A stretch of DNA of 37,841 nt from Priapulus caudatus (Eukaryota > Priapulida > Priapulimorpha > Priapulimorphida > Priapulidae). The first letter of the stretch is position 1; every line of letters starts with the position of its first letter. The notes beneath the pieces were generated by a model. It made no database searches. It was given only the letters and a program-made list of their open reading frames with translations, and had not been told where the DNA came from. The stretch spans positions 1 to 37,841 of the forward strand of contig NW_014578915.1 of the NCBI RefSeq assembly GCF_000485595.1. The letters run 5' to 3'. This document shows positions 9,056 to 23,100 of this stretch, one piece after another. The position numbers were made by a program, and so were the translations under genes.

Positions 9056-12000
9056 GTGAATCTTAGATTTTAATGCTGTGTGAGAATATTTAATCGTGTT
9101 TATAAAAAATTGCCACCACTTTACTGTGAAGAAATATTTAATGTGGTTCTATCATGAATTGCTAGTCTTAGTTTAAATAGTAGGTTATTCACTTGTAGTG
9201 AAATGTTTGATTTCTTTAACAGTAAATTTATATTAAAAAATGCAAATAATTATAGAAATTCTATTAAGAACTAGAGCACTCGGAGAGCGCAGACCTCCGC
9301 CAAGGCAGCTCAATTCTCTCACTGTGAAAATTTTTATTAATTAATTGGATCCGGATAACCACCAAAATGTAATCAATTGTAAGTTACCCCATTTCTGACC
9401 TATCCTGAAAATTTAATTAATTAATTAATTGGATCCGGATGACCACCAAAATGTAATCAATTGTAAGTTACCCCATTTCTGACCTATCCTGAAAATTTAA
9501 TTAATTAATTAATTGGATCCGAATCACCACCAAAATCTAATCAATTCTAAGTTAAATCCTGAAAATTTTATGACAATGCGTCCATAACTTTTTCAGTTAG
9601 GCTGTACACAAACAAACAAACGCACAAACCCACAAACAAACAAACACACGCCGGTGAAGACATAACCTCCTGCCAACCCCTTGGCGGAGGTAATAATATT
9701 ACATGCTATAAAGTTGCTGATATTATTATACTGAAGTCGGTTTCTGTACGTGTTAAAATAAGTTCTTAAATCAATAGTTGTGCGAGATAGTAATCGTATG
9801 TGGTTACATGGTTCGCACAGTCCTTGAAAAGTCCTTGAATTTGAGGGGAGTCCTTGAAAAGTCCTTGAATTTGAGGGGAGTCCTTGAAAAGTATTTGAAT
9901 TTAGTAAATGTTAATTTTGTGCTTGAAAAGTCCTTGAATTTCATGAAATGTCCTTGAATTTCATGAAAATGTCCTTGAATTTCATGAAAATGTCCTTGAA
10001 TTTTTAGAAATAATCCTTGCCTGTAATAAAAAGAAATTTTGTACCATCAATAATGTGCAAACCTCAATAAAAATTGCGTTAAATGAGCTTAAAAAGCTAT
10101 AGACATATAGACAGTTAAATGATGATCACAAATTACAGTAAGTCACTAAAATCAGTCAGTAAATCAAGGTATGTTGTAGAAGTGACAGTGTTTAGAAGGG
10201 TTTATTAATGTGATCTAGATAAGTTTTAGAGGTGACATGCAGTGATTAAGAATGGGGTTATTAAATTAATCCAGGTATGTTTTGTTCTGTGTATGAATTC
10301 CGATAAAATGTCTGATAAAATATCCTTGAATTTCCGATAAAATTTCCTTGAAAAGTCCTTGAAAAGTTCTTGAAAAAAATTTCAGTCCTGTATGAACCAT
10401 GGGTTAGAGATCATGCACGCTGAAAATATTGTATATATATGTAAAGGTTTAACATTAAAGCCGTTGGCTGTTTAGTGCTGTTCTAGTATAGTAAAATCAG
10501 GAGAGAATAAAAACCAATGTACCTTCTACTTCTAGGTACCATGAATAACCACAGCATGTAGTGTCTTAATGAGCTCAAACTGTTTCATGCATAGTGTTCA
10601 TTAATAGAGATGAAGGGCACTGGAATGTGCACTTAACCAGCTGGTGTGCTAATGAACACACTGTGTAGTGGCGTAACCGCGTTACATATTATTATATGTT
10701 TGTGATTAATTTTTTTCTCCAAAGGTTTGGTTAAAATGAGGATTAGAAGTTTAATCAGTGCAAGCATATTGCCAGTATCCCTAAGGAAAGTGTTTGCTCT
10801 TTCTGCCCCGAGGCCTACACAAATGGTTTGCATAGTACTCTTGAATTTATTGTTCAAAGGCCCAAATACTGTGTAGTTATCGTCAGGCGTACGGATGTGG
10901 GAATGTGGTCTAATGCTGGGAGCTTCAGCTTTCCTGCATTCAAGAGTGCTATGTTATTGTAGGAAGCTCTGCACAAATTGTTTATCAGATGTGGCAATTG
11001 TTTACTCTCATCTATGCAGCACTGCACATTTGCTCTGCTAATGGCAGTGGTATCGTAGCCATGACGATGTGCTGTTATCTTTTATGCGTGCATTGGGATT
11101 GCACCATTTTCGATCCGGCCTCTTTTTCTCGTGGGAGGAAGGCATTAGCAACTGGGTAGAATTTGTTTCGTAAAAGTCCAAAGTATGAAACGTGTCCTCG
11201 AGGAACACACTATTTATTAATATTATCTCTGACACTAGCCAAAATATGAATGTAGCTGAGAATATGGCCACACATCTTAATTGTTTTTACAGTGCATGAT
11301 TGCATATAAGTAGACGTGTAGTATAGTGTTGCCGTGCATTTAGTACTGCAGTATATGTCAAGTGGCACCCTGCCCCATATCCCCGGTAGCCGAGTGTGCT
11401 GCGAGGTGTCAGAAGCCTAGAGCATTACGAGAAGTATATATATACGATTACAGTCGCGCCAAGCTGAGACCGGATTATCGGGGCAGGGTAATCGAATAGA
11501 TGCGCTCGAATCCGGTTCACTCGGCAATGTTTCTGACTTATCGGGGGCATGCAGTACATTCCTGAGAAAATGTAGGCATCTGAAATAAAGCGCCTGAAGA
11601 AAGGTGGCTGTGAGATTGCCAGGAGAAGCTTGCAGAATAGAGGGAGAAGCTTGTAGAATGTAGGGAGAAGCTAGGTTAGCTCCAGAAATAATTTCAAGGT
11701 AGCAAGCGCTAATTTAAGTAGAATGCTGGGAGAACCTAGGAGTAGGAGAATGCTAAAAGAAGCTTGGGTGATGCAAAACAAGATATGAGAATGCCGTAGA
11801 ATTTTGAAATATCCTGCAATTTGCGGGACACGTAATGTTGACATGAGAGGCAGAAACTTGAGTGAGCGGGATGTCGAAAGCTCCTCAGCGATAGCGGAGA
11901 AGTAGAGAGATGAAGAGTAGAGACAGGCATACATTTACATGAGAATATGGAGAGATGCGTGATGATCGATACCGAGCACAATTAGCGCACGCATTCCCGT

Positions 12001-15000
12001 CTGGCAACAGCGGAGTGTTATTGAAGCCACGTGCCTTTGTAGAGTGAATGACCAGTTTAGTGGGTGTGCTAGGCTTCGCCACTGAGTAAACCAGGTCACG
12101 AACTTGACGGCAGAATGATAGAATTTAGACTCTGCATAAGATAATGCTGGCCGTTGGTTTGAAAAGAGACTACAGTTCTTCTCGGTCTGGATGTGTTGAT
12201 ATGTGCCTGCCTGTGCATGCATGCATGCAGTGGTCCTTGTGGCGAGTTGTTGTCGAGAAACCACTAGTGATTGAAATTTGTGTGCGTTGCGTCACGGAGA
12301 AAAGTTTTGGCAATCATGTACGCTGACAGCAACCATCGTCACATGTTAGCAGCAGCTGTGTGTTCTGCTCAGAGACTCCTGCTGAAGCTCTGGCATGTAG
12401 GTGAAATCGGTCATATCATGACTTCATGAAGATGTAATGGTAGAAATTGCATGGATGATAAAGTAAAGAAGCTTCTGTTATGTTAGCATTGGTGTTTGTA
12501 CACAGCTTTGGCACAGTTTGTGCACAGTTTTAGCATTGCTAAATCTGTGAACTTTGCAGGTGTTGCAGGCTCTGTCCAAGTTATCTCGATCACATAAGGC
12601 TTTAGCAACAGGAATACCGTGAGTGTATATTATTAATCTTAACCTAATTACTCTTATTGAGCTTCTTATACAAACTCTTTATCACATATAAATATTTTGA
12701 TGATGGAAGGTGTACCAGGCTCATAGGTAGGTCATATTGTGGATTTCAAACCACTTTTAAATTGCCAAATAATTTAGAAATCCCCTGTAATTTGACGATA
12801 ATACTGTTGCTATATTTTGATGGTTGTTTTTGCACAAAAAAGCATTTTAAGCAATATTTCTCATGGGAGTATGACAGCAGTGTGTTAGGATACATTTTGC
12901 GAGATGTGGGAGTATTTCCCTATCTAAGTGTTGTGTTAAATGTGCCAATGTTGAGTGTGTGGGCGGTTTAAATCCTGCCATGTGCTGTTGGCTTCAGGGG
13001 TTTTCCACAGGACCATCCTGATGAGAGACACTACTACAATGAGGAGATCTACAGTCACCTGGAGGAGCTTGCTACCTCCAAGTATGTATCTATCTAATCT
13101 TCTAGCACCCACCTTCATTAAAATTGGCTCGACTTATTTACCTGTTTCAATAATTTAATGTTAATTTTTCTGTTCTGATAACTTAATGTTAAGATTAATG
13201 CTCTTCCGAGATACCAAGTTAATTTTTAGCTCATCTGACATAGTCAGATGCAGCTTGTAGAATCGCATGAGCGTGCGTGCGTCCGTCCGTTTGTTCATGC
13301 GTCAACAGTTGAGCTCAAATCTTAACCGCTTGACGTACGGTCACGATATTCGGGACGTTGGGGGGGATCGTCAAAACGAGTTGGGATGTCGAAGCTGGGG
13401 GTCAAAGGTCAAAGGTCAAGAGGTGTAAAAGAAGGGGGAACATTCCCTCCTTAACTTAAGGTATAAGCACAAATCTAAATGGCTCGACCTAGGCTCGTGA
13501 TAGTCGGTGTATAGCATTATGGTAGAAAAAGCCATCACTGTGCCTAAATTGGAGGTCAAATGTCAATGGGGAACAGGGCAGATTTTAGACATTTTCTGAG
13601 GACATGGCCTGACGGAGCGATTGGAAAACTTTTTTGTTTCAGCGGTGACCTAGCATTTTTATGGCTTTATTGAAAGGACCATGAAATGTACTTTTTGCTG
13701 ACATGCGAAGAGTAAGTGTCGGATAACCTTTTGACCCTCAAGAGGAGGGTTAAACATTGATTTGTTTCTCAACTGCGTTGGCGAGTACATGTGGTTATGG
13801 AGAGCTCCCATTTTACAGTGAAATTCCACACATAACTCTTACTTGAACAACGCTTACTTAGGAGATAATGAGACGAAATATATATGAGATTCTGTAGTGT
13901 ACATTATGAATAGTTGGAATACAGTCACTAGCACTCAAATAATTACCCAGGAGTGAGGCTGCGGATTTCCCAGACTTCATTTTCTCAAATTTTGGCACCA
14001 ATATAGACGCAAGTGTGTACGTTCTTGAGCTTATTCGGTCCTCTAATCACTGGCCTACCTTGTAGTGAAATTAGTTTACAGATATTTGCAATCGTATTGC
14101 TGTAAATTGTAATCTTGCACGAGCTGCTCTGGTTGTATCAACCATTGAGCTATTTTTTAACGAGCCAGATGTGCCTCGCAAGGGGTTTAATGTACCTTAT
14201 TACCTGACACCATAGAATGCACGTTATGTATAGTAATAATATGGTAATTATTCGCTTCTGCTTTTTGTAATCCGTCGTCACACTGACAGCTGCCATTGCG
14301 CTGCAATGCTTTGGCTGACCGATGCAACGATGCCTTTGATAGCGGCCCGCCATCTATCGGAATTTTATTACACTAGTTGAAGTGTTGTTTTTTTGGGTTA
14401 GAAATGAACGTATGTATAGGACGTCTTGCTATGCACAAATGAATTTATCAGCAGAACACCAGACACCAGATGAGCCCTGTCGCTCTGCGGCACTTGTTAT
14501 TCCTCGTTTTTAGCTCGCCTTGACATCGTCAAGATGAGCTATTGTCATGGGGTGTCGTCCGTCGTACGTCCGTCAACATTTGGCTACAGTCAACGATAAC
14601 TCAAGAACCGTTTGACCCACATGTTTCAAATTGCATATAGTTGTTACTCCTATGGGAGAGGTTTGAACGTCCTATTTTGGAGCACGCCAGTTAACCTACA
14701 ATCTAGCCACGTCCACTTTTTGGCAAAAATGTAAATGGCCACAAGTCAGTTTAGGTTCAATGGGTTTTGCTCATTTCTGGTATGTGAATGAATGAGGACT
14801 GCCCCCAAAACATATCACACAACGGGTTTTGATATTTTTTTTTATTATGCAAATTAGGTAGATTTTGGCAATTTTACTATGCATTTCAATGTCTGCCTAC
14901 GGTCAAAGATAACTCAAGAACCGTTTGACCCACATGTTTCAAATTGAATACAGTTGTTACTCTTATGGGAGAGATTTGAACTTCCTATTTTGGAGCACGC

Positions 15001-17091
15001 TAGTCGACCTACTTTCGAGCCACGCCCACTTTTTGGCAAAAATGAAAATGACCATCTATATTTATTCGATTTTGTTAAATCTTGGTATGTAAATGTGTAA
15101 GGCTAGCCCCAAAACAGTTGTTACTCTTATGGGAGAGATGACAACGTCCTATTACGTTTATTTTGTCTAACTGGTCAACAGCTCTACAATCATACCTATA
15201 TACGTGTAATATTGTGTTTTAGATTCCTCGTTACAGTAATTTGACTGGAATATTTTATTGTTTTTATTTGCGCGATATTCGAAAACTAAAATGGCGATCA
15301 TTTAGGCGTAGCGCCATCTCTCGTCAAGATTTCAGACTTACAGATCTGAAACATTTATTTTCGCATCAAAACTTATGCATATATCATTATCAAGAGTATA
15401 TAATGGGAGATATGCTATATAATGGGAGTTCTCCCATATATACTCTTGCTTTTATATCCCCCCTCTCTCTTCTATCACACCCAAGGTGAGCTACAGTGTC
15501 ATTGAATTCAAAATAACCACATGCATACCAATTCTTTGAACAGGAAATGATTAGATTGTAAAAGTCAATACTTCAGTGTGGTTTTATGAGTATCGACAGT
15601 TCAGCTGCCTGAGCAGAACTGTACACAGTCAATATGAAGCAATTTATATTCAATTGGTGAAGAAAATTTCTAACTGGTATTCGATGCTACTATCTTTCAG
15701 TTTTCTATCGATGATTGATGCACAATTATTGAAATCAATGTTCAAACATTGTCCATTATAGTGACCTGATGGATGAGGACCCGTACAGGGAAGTGAGGGA
15801 GGATGAGCTGGGAAGGGAAGATATATATGAAGACCTGTGTGCGTACAGGAGTCGCAAAGAACTCGAGCAGGTGAGGGAGATTTCTGCTGGAGGGTTGGTG
15901 AGGCGCTAGAGGCCCTGCATAGTCCGTGTGAAATCTTATCCTTCATTAGGAGAGTTGGCTTGAGAAAACCCTAATGATGTACGTGCTATGTATGATCATG
16001 TAAACTAAATGATGGCAGCATTCCTAATCGTGTTTCTCTGTGTCTCTACGGTGGCATTGGGGGTGACTAACGGTTATCGGTATCACTAAAAAGTCAAGGT
16101 TGGCTGTTATTGTTGTTATTGTTGTTGTTGCTGCTGTGACTGCTGCTGCTGCTCTTCATATGTGTTTTTGGTGGGTCCTTTGCAGCCTCTTTTAGAAAAG
16201 AAACCGGCTGACAAGCGGGAATATTGCATCCGAGAACTCGTGGAGACTGAAAAGAATTACGTCGATGCTCTCAACATGATCGTTTCAGTATGTGCTCAGT
16301 ATCTGCTATTTCTCAGTGAGCTTAGCTTTGTCCGGGATATTTACATGGAAGCGGCTTCGACTGCCTTCTTTCGAAATTAGTGTTTTTGTTGTGGCCAAAC
16401 GACAATGCAAATTTGGCCGGCCAGAAAAACATCTGCCGGGGTAAGGTTTGCTCGCTCCGCTTGAGTTGACGGCGATTTTTCTCATGGGCATGTTTCTCCG
16501 ATGCGAAATAAATGCTGAGTCGCGGTGACTCGTTACGAATCGCTGTGATTTTCGTAGCTGGCCATGCGTGATGAACTTGTTATGTGAGCATCAAATAGGA
16601 ACCACTGGAAAAGGATGCTTGGGTTGGTGGTTTGGTACTACCGTAGCATTGGATCGAATTGACTATCATTTCGACTACGAAAAAAGTGATTATAGCAATA
16701 AATTTGATGTGATTATAGCAATCAATCTGAGGTAGAGTGCCTGCTTTGAGGTAGGTACGGGAAAAAAGACCTAAATCATTGCTGTTAACTGTTTCAGCAT
16801 TTTGCGCGCCCTCTTAAGCCGATCATACCTGAGGAAGACTTCAGACTTGTCTTTAAACACATGGAAGATCTGTGCATGATACACACAGGATTCCATAGTG
16901 AGCTCCACAGGTATTCTGTTCTTTGTTTGAATATTTGAAATTTGCATTCTTTGCTCAAGCAGATCCTATTGTAGTTGTGAAGGAGATGTCTTAATCAACT
17001 GTAAGATACCTATGTTTAGTAAATGGGCTTGCGATATAAGTATCCATATGACACGATTCTCACTAATTTGACAAACCAATGTAATACCAAG

Positions 17092-17159
<68 letters not shown>

Positions 17160-20100
17160 TGTGTGTATGGTTGTGTGCATGCGTGCGCGCGCAAAGCCAT
17201 TATGATCGTTTATATCCTGCGCAGCAATAGATAATGCTGAGAACCAGCAATTCTGGTAAAGCCTGCATCTTTGATAAGCTTCTAGCATACCGGTCCATTA
17301 CTTCTAGTGTAGCCCAGCTACTCTGTCTGAACACTGGATCCCAGTGGCGGCAAACAATGTGTAGGTGGCCTGTCTCACTGCGGTAGTCAGAATCCCTGAG
17401 CGAACATGTATATCTGACGCAGCCACGCACCTATTTTTAGGGCGTACGTAACCGGCGTGCCGACGTTCGCGGAGTGCTTTTTGAAGTGGCGAGACAAGTT
17501 TCTTCTGTACGGAGACTTCTGCTCCAACCTTCCACACGCACAGGACCTCATCGATGAGCTGTGCAACAGTCGTGAGCTCGTCAAGCAGACCGTCATCGTA
17601 AGTCGCCGCACGCTCGCAAAGTGCTACACGGGCACATTAAGCTAGAGAGCTCTCAAATTGACCTGTGGTAGGGTGGGCTACAGGGCTTGTTAGGTTTTAC
17701 GCAGGTAGTGTAGGTGAAGGCTGTTGTTAAGTGCAGTCCATTTATTGTACGATGCTTGGCTCATTAACTTTAGTGTAGGTGGAGCAGGCTGGACTGCTCA
17801 TTAAGTGCGACGCAGGTAGAGTAGGGTAGGGCCTACTAGGCTTCATAATTTCAGGGAAATTAAATTGGACTGCTATGCTCCTCACTACGAGGGATGAACT
17901 TAGAGAATACCGTGTTTGTAGATCGACAGACAAGATGATCTTAAGTTCGCTGATCTAGTTCCTGTAAAATAAATATTATTGCTGCATCTATCTTCTAACA
18001 TAACTGTGACCTGTGTAGAAATCACATCGCTAACCTTCTACTCTCCTGTACAGCTGTGTTTACCAGCTTATTTCATTTTCCAAATGTCTGTTGGGCCTTG
18101 ATAAATGTTTTATATGTAAAACATTCTGTGTACTGTTTGCACTTAATATTTAATGTTTATACATGCATTAATAATCACCGGCACCTACTTGTTTTAGTGT
18201 GTCTAGATTTACCTAATGTATACCTTGTGTCGTGTCTTACAGAACTGTTATGCATCTTTGGACGTGGTGAGTGTATGTTAGTTATAGTAGTGAAAGTGGC
18301 AGCATAGTCGTGCAAAGCTGCATGAGCTTTATGTTGTTTGTGCACATTTGCTTTGGTGAATGCCCACTGAAAAAATTGCAGAAGAAATTATGTTGGTAAT
18401 ATTTCGTTGATGTTTTTTAACAAATGTTCTGTGGGCCAAGCTTCGCTGTTGGTATGCTTATTGCTGCACTGGCTGCTCCAAAGTCATGCACAGACGTGCT
18501 CTTGTTTACTCGACACAATCTGGCATTACATTGCGTGTGAGATACGAATACTTGGGAAACATGTCTGTCATGTCTGTGTATGTGTTATTGATGGCTTCTC
18601 GCTTAAATAGTAGGAATGTTGCAATATCCAAAATATTCATCATAGCTAGTGCATGTTGGATGGTTGTCGAAAATGGTATTTTACGTTTCATAGTAGTTTA
18701 TATAATAATAAGTAGCAAATTAATAAGTAGTGGTTTTATTCAGCACACGTCAAATGAGGGCTATCGTATGACAAAGGTTTGCTACAGCTACCTAATCTTA
18801 TTGTAAATGTTTCACTAATATTAAAATTACTACAGATGTAGACCACACTTTCACTGTGCTGCATTTTTGCATGAGTCACTATTTTGATTTGTGATAAATG
18901 CTCGTGGTTAATTGTGTATATGTGCACTATATCAGGCGAACATAGTTGAACTGTATGACCAGCTGTTGTTGGTCATCAAGGCCAAGGCGTGAGTGGATTT
19001 GCTGTTTGTATCACAGGTGCTAGCACACGATAAAAGCCGGGCAGTAGGTGTTTATTTTTCTGCGATTAAATAAGGAGGTTTGTGTTTATTTTCTTGTGTC
19101 CAAATGCTTGCAAAAGAAGCAATGTGATATCACTGGAAATTTGCGAGTGAAGCCGTGGGTATTACGCTGTTTGTTTCACCAGTAATCGTGATAGGCATAT
19201 TGCAATGACTTTTGGAGGGCGAGGAGTGTGGGGAGCATAACTGTGCTGTCGTAGGATAACACAAGTGTTGAGTGGCATGGGGTGGAGAGGGGGCGAGTAA
19301 CGAAGTCTAAATAACCATGTAGAAGCACGTCATAATCAAAGAGGAAAAGCCATTTGAATTTTAACGGAAGTTGCTTGTGTGCCTGCCTATTTAAGTCATT
19401 GTCATAACTAGATACGTACGTATAAATACGTCAACACTCTCACTCTATATATATCAACGGACTTTCCAACAGGATGTAACTAAGGATGCACTGCGTAGGA
19501 AGTTGTGTGGCATGCTGCGCGTCACAGTGAGAGATCGAGGGAGGAATGCTGCCATCACTCGTGCCGATTACTGTCATGTACCCGGAACACAGGCTCTATA
19601 ACCGGACGACTGTCTCCCATTATTCACAGAACTGTCAAGAGAAGGCCAACGAAGGGAAGTTTCGGCTGCGCGACCTACTGTCTGTGCCCATGCAACGTGT
19701 GCTCAAATATCATCTGCTACTGAAGGTAAGCAGCTGTACACCAAATCGATCCCATAGGTGGAGCTGACAGCATAGCAGCTTACTTTAAATGAGCTTCGCA
19801 GTTTGAAATCAATTTTATCGTGCCACTATACTGCTATATCTAATGATTAACACCCAGCTTACTGAGGAAGACTGGATCCTAGCAGGAAAGAGAAAGATGT
19901 CTCTCTATGGCGTGTGATAACAATGCTTTTAGTTACTCAATACTTGTGAATCTGTGATAGGGGATAAAGATGAGGGTCATCAGGATTTAATCATGTGTTG
20001 ACACACAGTTGATTTTTGATTCCATTGAGATATAATGATTTATTCTCCTCAATTCCTCGATTAAAGGAACTTATCAAACAGACGTCAGACGATAGTGAAG

Positions 20101-23100
20101 AGAAACCAGAGCTACAGAGAGCACTAGATGCGTTGTTAGTAAGTACTCGTATGGAATGCCCGCTTGTGTGCGATTTTGATGGTGTTTCGTACTGGGTAGA
20201 GCTACAGTAGTTTGGTCCACTCTCATAGCATTTCCGAGGCCGTTAATGCTGTGGGTTACTATTGAAACCCCACCGAGTGGATGTTTTCATCAAGTCATTC
20301 TGTCATCTGTTATCTTATGTCAATCCATTACCCAATATCAAGAGACGGACTTAGTTAAGTTTGCTCAGGCAATTGCATCGGCCGATTTGTGATCGCCTAA
20401 TTGCTGTTTTGAAGGATCTCTCTCTGTACATCAACGAAGTCAAGAGAGACAACGAGACACTGGAGATCATTCGGGAGATCCAGAACAATATCACAGATCT
20501 AGTCATGGTGAGTGTGATGTGTGTTGTCATCCATCATTTTCGTCAACCACATAATCATTACTTTCATCTCCATCAACATGTTGACATTGTCATATTTTTC
20601 CCATGAGAAACCAATTATTGTCAACATTAATCTCAGAGGGCAATAGGAATGATATAGATCCTAAAGGGCACAATCCACAGAGCTGTCAGTATCATTTCTG
20701 GCAGTGAAATTCTGTGCAGCCCCAAATGGTCATAGGGCACAATATTTCCAATATTTTTAGAAACGTTTATATATATATAATATATATAGTAACAATATTT
20801 ATAGTAACATTTTCTAGCAATTTGAATTCCGTAATGTAGCTGCTCTTTATCATGGTTATCATCACTGTTATCATTTTGTTTATGCCAGTATACAGCATCA
20901 TTGTTGTTGTGTTGCTATGGTCAGCAGGCGTGGCTGCATCTGACGTGTGTTGTGTTTGTATTTGCTTTGCATGCAGCCTGAGGGCACAGAGCTGAAGGAT
21001 TACGGCCACTTCCTGAAGGACGGGGAGCTTCGTATCAAGTCACATGCAGATAATCGCATAAAGAACAGGTACATCCACCCTGATGGAATGCTAACGAGTT
21101 ATCACGTTCCATGCTGTGCCGATCGTTAATCGTTCCAATACATCTCCGACCAAAGTCGTATTATCGCTAGAAGTATAATAGGCATGATGACTGGCAGCTG
21201 TAGGGAAAGAGCCACGTTATCTTCGTCTGAGAAGCTATATTAGAAAATCCAGGCTCACTCTAAATGCCATAGGTGTAGTGTCACTGGCTGTCTATCTTGC
21301 TAGCATGTGTATGTCGGAGTCGTCCCTGTACAGCGGGTGGGAGCGTAGCCGATGTGAACAAAGAGCAAGTACTTGTGGAAAATGATGGACAAGAGCTGAT
21401 GTTGCCAGACATTTGTTCTGCAACAGCCATGTGTGAACCTGGTCAATAGTGAGCTCCCTTATAATGTTTCCCACTGAGCCATGGAGTCCATGTTCAGTCA
21501 GTTGCAGTTTCGAATCAATGTTGTTCGTAAAGGGTGTAGACTGTAGACTGTAGATGAACTCATATTCTTTCCTCGATTTCAGATATGTATTTCTGTTTGA
21601 CAAAGTCATGCTCATGTGCAAGCCGAGTAGGGTAAGTTTCATGGTAAGGTATATCATTATTTGTCTTTTTTATATATTTTTTATTAAATAAGTAATGAAA
21701 CAATTGTGGTTTCTTTTCTGTAATTCTCACCTGTAGAGGTGGTGTACTTTCATCTGTTTGTTTGATGCCTAAACTAATGACCTTCCCAGCAAATGTATTA
21801 CTATACCTAAATTGTATAGATTATAATTATTTATATATTGTATTTATCACTGTACTGTGTTCAATTTTAAGTGCTATCATATTTTTATGTGAAGCTCAAA
21901 GACCAATCATTCTGCAAAATGATTATTAAATGTTCGTTTTTGTGTATTTTCTTTGATAGGGTCAGTTTTACAGCTATAAAGAAGCAATCATCCTTTCTAA
22001 CTACAGTATTCAAGAACAGACAGTATCAAGCTTTAAAAAAGACAAGGTATTCCAGTTATTTTTCTAAATTTCCTTCTGGTTATTTCACCATACTGCATGT
22101 AGACCCAGTCTTCACCTAAGATTGTAATAACCTTCCTGTGAAATGCAACATTAACCGAAACAATACAGTAACGAAATAAATGTTCCCAAATAAGAAATGG
22201 TTAAAAAAAACACTAGTAATTGCATTTGTTAGCCTCCAGTTTGTACATTTCATATACAGTACACAATCTATTATCCGTAATTCTAAAAACCGAAAAGCTC
22301 CGACAACCAAACAATTTTTCATCAGCAAATCAAAGCTCGAGTTTGGCGCCAAAACTCAACCCGACGAATATTAATGTGTTTGGCATTACTCATACATATT
22401 GTACTGTACCGGTACAGCACTTGGCCTCTAGAAAACTGGGGTTTTAGTCAGTGTTCGAAATTAGTGCCGGCCCGAGGCTACCAACTTTTTGCTTCGGCCA
22501 CCATCTCTACGAAACTGCCGGTCCTCCTGACCAGCACTTTTTCCCCTCATATTACGCTGAAATACTACGGTTATTCTAATACGCTCCGTTCCTGAGCGTA
22601 GACGGGGTATCCAAAACATCTAGAGCCGAGGGCATGAACTTCCTCAACGCGTGATTTGCCACACGAACAAAACTTCGTGACAGTCTCAGAAATTGATTGT
22701 GGCATGACCCTGGGCAGTGTTTTTATGACCGCATAACAATAAGTTCAATGTCGCAGGGGTTATCGTGGGGAGTGAGGGCATGACCAGTGATACCTGACAC
22801 GCGCGTAATCAAAGCTGTTAACTGAATTCGTCACTTTTCTTTACTATTTTTATTTATATTTAGAAGCAATGTAAACTGTATCAAATTCTATAGGCACTTG
22901 TAACTTTGATCTATGCTTGAGGGTACAGTGGACTGGGGAGGAGAAAAACGAAGTAAAACCGTTCCCACAAGCTCGCCCGACATTCCTAGAGCGTGAGATA
23001 TATTATTTGACCAACTCTAAGTTACATGTATGCTGTTAATGCCAATGGTTATTTTTGTATACTATTTTGTTACTCACTGCTAGTAAATAAGCGTACCACC

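Noticed and set aside
15780-15946. Minus-strand ORF across the acidic VAV exon
   Set aside because: It is a shadow of the plus-strand exon, which has homology and splice sites.
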